A model generated the notes under the pieces. The model worked only from the letters and a program-made list of their open reading frames with translations, was not told where the DNA came from and made no database searches. Of a stretch of 35,981 nucleotides of DNA, positions 33,334 to 35,981 are shown piece by piece; position 1 is the first letter of the stretch, and each line of letters starts with the position of its first letter. Made by a program: the position numbers and the translations under genes. The DNA comes from Gracilinema caldarium. GTDB taxonomy: Bacteria > Spirochaetota > Spirochaetia > Treponematales > Breznakiellaceae. Location of the stretch: NCBI RefSeq assembly GCF_029265695.1, contig NZ_JAJUHW010000030.1, positions 1 to 35,981 of the forward strand. Direction: 5' to 3'.

Positions 33334-34146
33334 GCCAATTTCTGTATTTTTAATTGTATCCTGTATGATATTGTGACAGCATTTACCTAATGGATTTTTG
33401 TGTAAGCAATCGGAGTTTTTCATAGACCCCGTAATTTTATTGATGTCTTTTACTGTTTTTGCTTGATGAGTTTTTATAGCTTCAATTACATTTTCTTTTG
33501 TTACTTTACTACAATAACACGCATAAATTGTCTTAGAATCTGATTTATACCACAACGGGACTACCAAATCTTCACAATTATAAAACCTATTTGAATTGAG
33601 ACTGAAGTATGAAACTGAACATTTTGGATTCATACATAAAGAATATTCTCCTTTAATGAAGTTCTTTTTTTTATCTTCTTTAAGTAAAGAAAAAACAGTA
33701 TCTATTTTTACACGTTCTCCATGTTTTCTACATTTTGGACAATTCTGACTGAAAATTGAAACTGCGCTTATTTTTATAGCTTTTAGACTATTTTTAAATC
33801 CGCCTGTTATTAAACTATACTCATCTTTTTTGTGAAGATCTAAAAAATTACTATATCTGCTACTTATGTAATTAGTGGATAACACACCAGTTATTGCACC
33901 GTCTATGTTATATAATCTACATGAAAATCTGTAGTTATCTGGACTTAGTCCAGTGTATAAATCTATACCATTTACTAATATGGAAGGCGAACCTTGAAAA
34001 TGAAGATCACGAGCCATATTTTCATTTTCTATTAATGTTATAACCAACTGATCATTAGGAATATTATAGTTAAACATAAAATCACGCAAGTTCTTTAAGG
34101 TTTCATTTGCGTTTGGGCAATCTTTAAAATATTGAAACTCTATCAT
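33328..34146 (-). CDS. Thioredoxin-like domain fused to CopZ-like zinc/[2Fe-2S] domains (integron cassette gene)
   Basis: A 272-aa protein with three parts. Residues 1-70 resemble the small thioredoxin-like DF/mercury-associated proteins (EFQYFKDCPNANETL, FQGSPSILVNG). Residues about 130-205 match the zinc-binding domain of archaeal and bacterial CopZ copper chaperones (CPKCRKHGERVKIDTVFSLL, SLCMNPKCSVSYFS, VPLWYKSD). Residues about 208-265 are a BFD-like [2Fe-2S] domain with cysteines CYC...C...CC (YACYCSKVT, DCLHKNPLGKCC). CopZ has a third HMA copper domain, which is absent here. A role in metal (copper, mercury) or redox handling is inferred. GAGGAT precedes the ATG. The stop TAA lies within attC C. 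Confidence 0.68.
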   Translation of the reverse strand: MIEFQYFKDCPNANETLKNLRDFMFNYNIPNDQLVITLIENENMARDLHFQGSPSILVNGIDLYTGLSPDNYRFSCRLYNIDGAITGVLSTNYISSRYSNFLDLHKKDEYSLITGGFKNSLKAIKISAVSIFSQNCPKCRKHGERVKIDTVFSLLKEDKKKNFIKGEYSLCMNPKCSVSYFSLNSNRFYNCEDLVVPLWYKSDSKTIYACYCSKVTKENVIEAIKTHQAKTVKDINKITGSMKNSDCLHKNPLGKCCHNIIQDTIKNTEIGI

Positions 34147-34202
34147 TTAGGATCCTCTTACTAAGGTTATTCATCTATTACTATTCTTTGCTCGAAGGGT
34201 CT

Positions 34203-34312
34203 ACCTAACATTCAGTTAACCCGCGAGGCGGCATGGTGTGCTTTTTTGTAGAGCGAAGCGACAAGCAAGTTTCGTGACAATAGCCGCGTCATGGTGGAAG
34301 CGATTGTTAGTT
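34203..34312 (-). other. attC site D
   Basis: 110 bp. Minus-strand R'' is AACTAAC (34312-34306, one mismatch to RYYYAAC) and R' is GTTAGGT (34209-34203). Left arm CGCTTCCACC faces GGTTAACTG with one extra base. The conserved TGACGCGGCTATTGTCACG block shared with the other sites is present. It begins 8 bp after the stop of the upstream gene. Confidence 0.85.
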
Positions 34313-34319
34313 GAAAAGA

Positions 34320-35420
34320 TTAGTCAATTATTGATATACGTTGTGCATCATTATTATTAAAAATTATATGTATAGTAGCCAATCTTCTTGAAGCCCAATC
34401 AGGGGTTTTGGGAGTTAAAGTATAAATTATTTCGCTTTTATTATTTGTTATTTTGACAACACCTGTAATAATATTTTTATGTTTATTAATATCTATTGAA
34501 AAAGTTGTTTCTGTTCCAGCAACACTAGACAAATATAATCCCGGTGAAAAGTTCATCACAAGGGTATCATTATTATTATCTTTTAAAAAATAATGAATAC
34601 TATTTATTATAATTTCATTTTTGTCTGCCGTAGCATGTATTAGACAATTATCGCCTCGGATAATAATCTGATTATTATCAATAGCTATTTTATACGAAAA
34701 TGTTTTTTCACCCAATTTATATATCAGAGCTTCATCATTGGTCAGAAGAATTGAACTTGTTAGAAAATAAATCGGATCGTTTGATGCGCGTATTATACCT
34801 ATTAAAAATGATTCTGAATAGTAACTTTTTAATGCTACAAAAAATGGTGCTTTATTAATTTCCACTGGAATATTCATTTCCTTATTATCAATGGTTAGTT
34901 TAACATTTTTACTTCCCAGGGTACTTTTTTCACGATACATTATTGGAAAAGAGGTATGTTCAGAGTGTCCTTCGGGATTAATTAAACCGCCATATTTCTC
35001 AGAAGGGTTACCAACACATTGAAAGAACCAAGATATCAGTTCTTTATCATTTGTAGTAAAATTAATTGTTATTTCTGGTTTCGCTTTTTTTGTATTTAAT
35101 TTACATTCTATTGGTGTAAATACAAGGTGTCGATTTTTTGATTCTTCTTTCATTGAAAGAAAGACATCTTCATTATTCAAATAATCTATTTGTGTTTTGT
35201 CTTTAAATGTCAGTATAATTCTAACATTATCTGTATCTTTAATCATCGCTTCAATGCATTCATATTTCTCATGATTTGTAAAATAACTGATTATGTGATA
35301 GTCATATTTTTCAAAATGGACGAAAAATGGATCTATCAGCGTGTTTCTCAAACTGATACCTTCTGAAAATGTTGTAATAGATAGACTAATAAACAATAAA
35401 ACCAATATTTTTGTTTTCAT
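34320..35420 (-). CDS. Exported protein of unknown function (integron cassette gene)
   Basis: A 366-aa protein with a signal peptide (MKTKILVLLFISLSITTFS, then EGISLRN), no lipobox and no other membrane segment, so it is probably periplasmic or outer-membrane associated. The mature part looks beta-rich, with many short hydrophobic strands and Asn/Lys/Ile-rich composition. I recognise no family; short stretches such as DDKEL-like TTNDKELISWFFQC and GGLINPEGHSEH may be conserved loops. I choose 35420 over the ATG at 35426 because the AAGGGGG site is then seven to eight bases away, while it almost touches the earlier ATG. The gene fills one cassette of about 1.26 kb (35466-34209). Confidence 0.7.
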   Translation of the reverse strand: MKTKILVLLFISLSITTFSEGISLRNTLIDPFFVHFEKYDYHIISYFTNHEKYECIEAMIKDTDNVRIILTFKDKTQIDYLNNEDVFLSMKEESKNRHLVFTPIECKLNTKKAKPEITINFTTNDKELISWFFQCVGNPSEKYGGLINPEGHSEHTSFPIMYREKSTLGSKNVKLTIDNKEMNIPVEINKAPFFVALKSYYSESFLIGIIRASNDPIYFLTSSILLTNDEALIYKLGEKTFSYKIAIDNNQIIIRGDNCLIHATADKNEIIINSIHYFLKDNNNDTLVMNFSPGLYLSSVAGTETTFSIDINKHKNIITGVVKITNNKSEIIYTLTPKTPDWASRRLATIHIIFNNNDAQRISIID

Positions 35421-35460
35421 ATTCATTCCCCCTTTCTTCTATATTGAGCGCGCAGCGTCA

Positions 35461-35563
35461 ATTTAACATGCGCATAACTGGCGAAGCTTGATTGGCGCTG
35501 TTTGTGCCATCAAATTGAAACGCACAAACCGTGACATAGCTGAGGCTAGTTGAAGCATTTGAT
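35461..35563 (-). other. attC site E (inner core R'' altered next to an IS end)
   Basis: Minus-strand R' is GTTAAAT (35467-35461), a consensus core. Arms TGCTTCAACTAGC and GCCAGTTATGCG pair with the usual extra base in the left arm, and the conserved GCTATGTCACG block is present. The R'' position reads GTATC where the sister sites have CTAAC. The IS110-like element starts within a few bases of it. Confidence 0.78.
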
Positions 35564-35564
35564 A

Positions 35565-35625
35565 CTCATAAAGGCCCTATAATAGTACTAACTACACTCA
35601 AACTATCAAGGAGGACCTTTATGAG
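35565..35625 (+). promoter_or_regulatory. Hairpin covering the transposase RBS and start, with an internal -10 box
   Basis: The right arm (35609-35625) includes the AAGGAGG ribosome-binding site and the ATG at 35621; the left arm lies upstream of TATAAT (35578-35583). A transcript entering from outside would fold and hide the site, while one started at the internal -10 would lack the left arm. No clear -35 box is seen. Confidence 0.5.
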
Positions 35626-35703
35626 ATTTTTTAAATAACAGCTCCAATTCTACATCGGAATAGACTTGCACGCAAGAACCATGTATGTCTGCGTTGGTGT
35701 GTA
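35621..35703 (+). pseudogene. IS110-family transposase, N-terminal fragment with in-frame stop
   Basis: The frame reads MRFFK, stop, then QLQFYIGIDLHARTMYVC and a terminal stop after VGV. GIDLHARTMYVC is the first DEDD strand of IS110/IS1111 transposases, with the first catalytic Asp. The stop at codon six (35636-35638) and the loss of the rest behind a second element show that it is dead. AAGGAGG sits eight bases before the ATG. Confidence 0.7.
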
Positions 35704-35710
35704 AATAGAC

Positions 35711-35977
35711 ATGGTACCCCCCTGGGTCTACCCCGATCCAACGGATACGGGAATTAGATCTACCGCACGGAAGTATGGGACGACGGTAAAGACGGTGAGG
35801 AAGTGGCTGCAGCGCTATGAGGCAGAAAAGAAAGCAGGGCTTATCGAACAAAGCCGTCGGCCCCACAGCAGTCCTAGAGCCACAAAGCCCTGGATACGCT
35901 TTAAGCTTAAACAAGCGGTAAAGGATCTGCAGCGGGCAGGCAAACGAAAGAGTGTAACGCGATTAAAGCAAGAATGA
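35711..35977 (+). pseudogene. IS481-like transposase, N-terminal helix-turn-helix fragment
   Basis: Eighty-eight residues are read before the stop near the window edge. GIRSTARKYGTTVKTVRKWLQRYEAE is a helix-turn-helix of the type that opens IS481/IS3-group transposases, followed by the basic GLIEQSRRPHSSPRATKP linker. The frame ends at VTRLKQE with TGA, where family members carry on into the integrase core; inserting one base there (QEL-R in place of QE-stop) would keep it open, so a frameshift is likely. No ribosome-binding site is seen before the ATG. The catalytic core would lie beyond the window, so this could alternatively be the first frame of a frameshifting transposase. Confidence 0.55.
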
Positions 35978-35981
35978 GAGC

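Larger units (their letters stand above)
35565..35703 (+). mobile_element. Remnant of an IS110/IS1111-family insertion sequence, 5' end
   Basis: The unit starts next to attC E and ends where a second element begins (about 35697). It contains an inverted repeat (CTCATAAAGGCCCT 35565-35578 against AGGAGGACCTTTATGAG 35609-35625), a TATAAT between the arms (35578-35583) and the start of a DEDD-type transposase gene. Only about 140 bp is left. Confidence 0.65.

Noticed and set aside
35606-35914. A 102-codon minus-strand frame across the IS junction.
   Set aside because: It spans two different elements and is antisense to two recognisable transposase fragments; it has no similarity or start signal.
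31674-35981. CRISPR array, because of the regularly spaced similar sequences.
   Set aside because: The repeats are over 100 bp, imperfect, palindromic and separated by whole genes, which fits attC sites and not CRISPR repeats.

Overview
The window looks like a piece of a spirochaete chromosome, most likely the Treponema/Spirochaeta lineage. This is an inference from gene content (KtrAB-type potassium uptake, B12-dependent MetH, a DOMON protein, several spirochaete-type hypotheticals) and from the integron-type sites at the right end, which recall the chromosomal integron known in Treponema denticola. No rRNA, tRNA or CRISPR was recognised.

Backbone (1-31.5 kb, moderate GC, very dense). The order is: the 3' end of a sugar ABC permease; ketopantoate reductase (-); a potassium-uptake pair plus a divergent Aat-like protein (+); a protein fusing an anti-sigma-type ATPase to a cyclic-nucleotide-binding domain (-); glycogen debranching enzyme (+); a ligand-binding lipoprotein with a sensor histidine kinase (-); a lone ABC ATPase, a NT5C-type phosphatase and a B12/radical-SAM protein (+); a short MTHFR-like protein and an acyl-ACP thioesterase (-) next to full-length MetH (+); a DOMON protein (-); a D-2-hydroxyacid dehydrogenase (+); a three-gene minus operon (beta-hydroxyacid dehydrogenase, DUF2804, 681-aa unknown); a plus operon (beta-CASP hydrolase, RlmB, DUF362-ferredoxin, LacI regulator); and an FGGY sugar kinase (-). 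Many neighbours share or overlap stop and start codons, and convergent pairs often overlap tail to tail.

A recurring promoter arrangement runs through the backbone. Six transcription units (trkH, glgX, the ABC ATPase, metH, the 2-hydroxyacid dehydrogenase, the beta-hydroxyacid dehydrogenase) carry a -10-like hexamer ending 6 or 7 nt before the ATG and have no Shine-Dalgarno sequence. Other genes in the same window have clear AGGAG-type sites. This suggests leaderless mRNAs.

Right end (about 31.6-35.98 kb, AT-rich). This is a minus-strand array of integron gene cassettes: five related attC sites (A-E) alternate with single genes whose stop codons lie inside or close to the next attC. The cassettes encode a nitroreductase, a thioredoxin-like/CopZ-like [2Fe-2S] fusion, an exported unknown protein, a frameshifted ORF and a decayed DUF3795 protein. 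No integrase is in the window; the array is older and decayed to the left and would continue to the right. There, attC E abuts the 5' end of a degenerate IS110/IS1111-family element, which is itself interrupted by an IS481-like helix-turn-helix transposase fragment running to the window edge.
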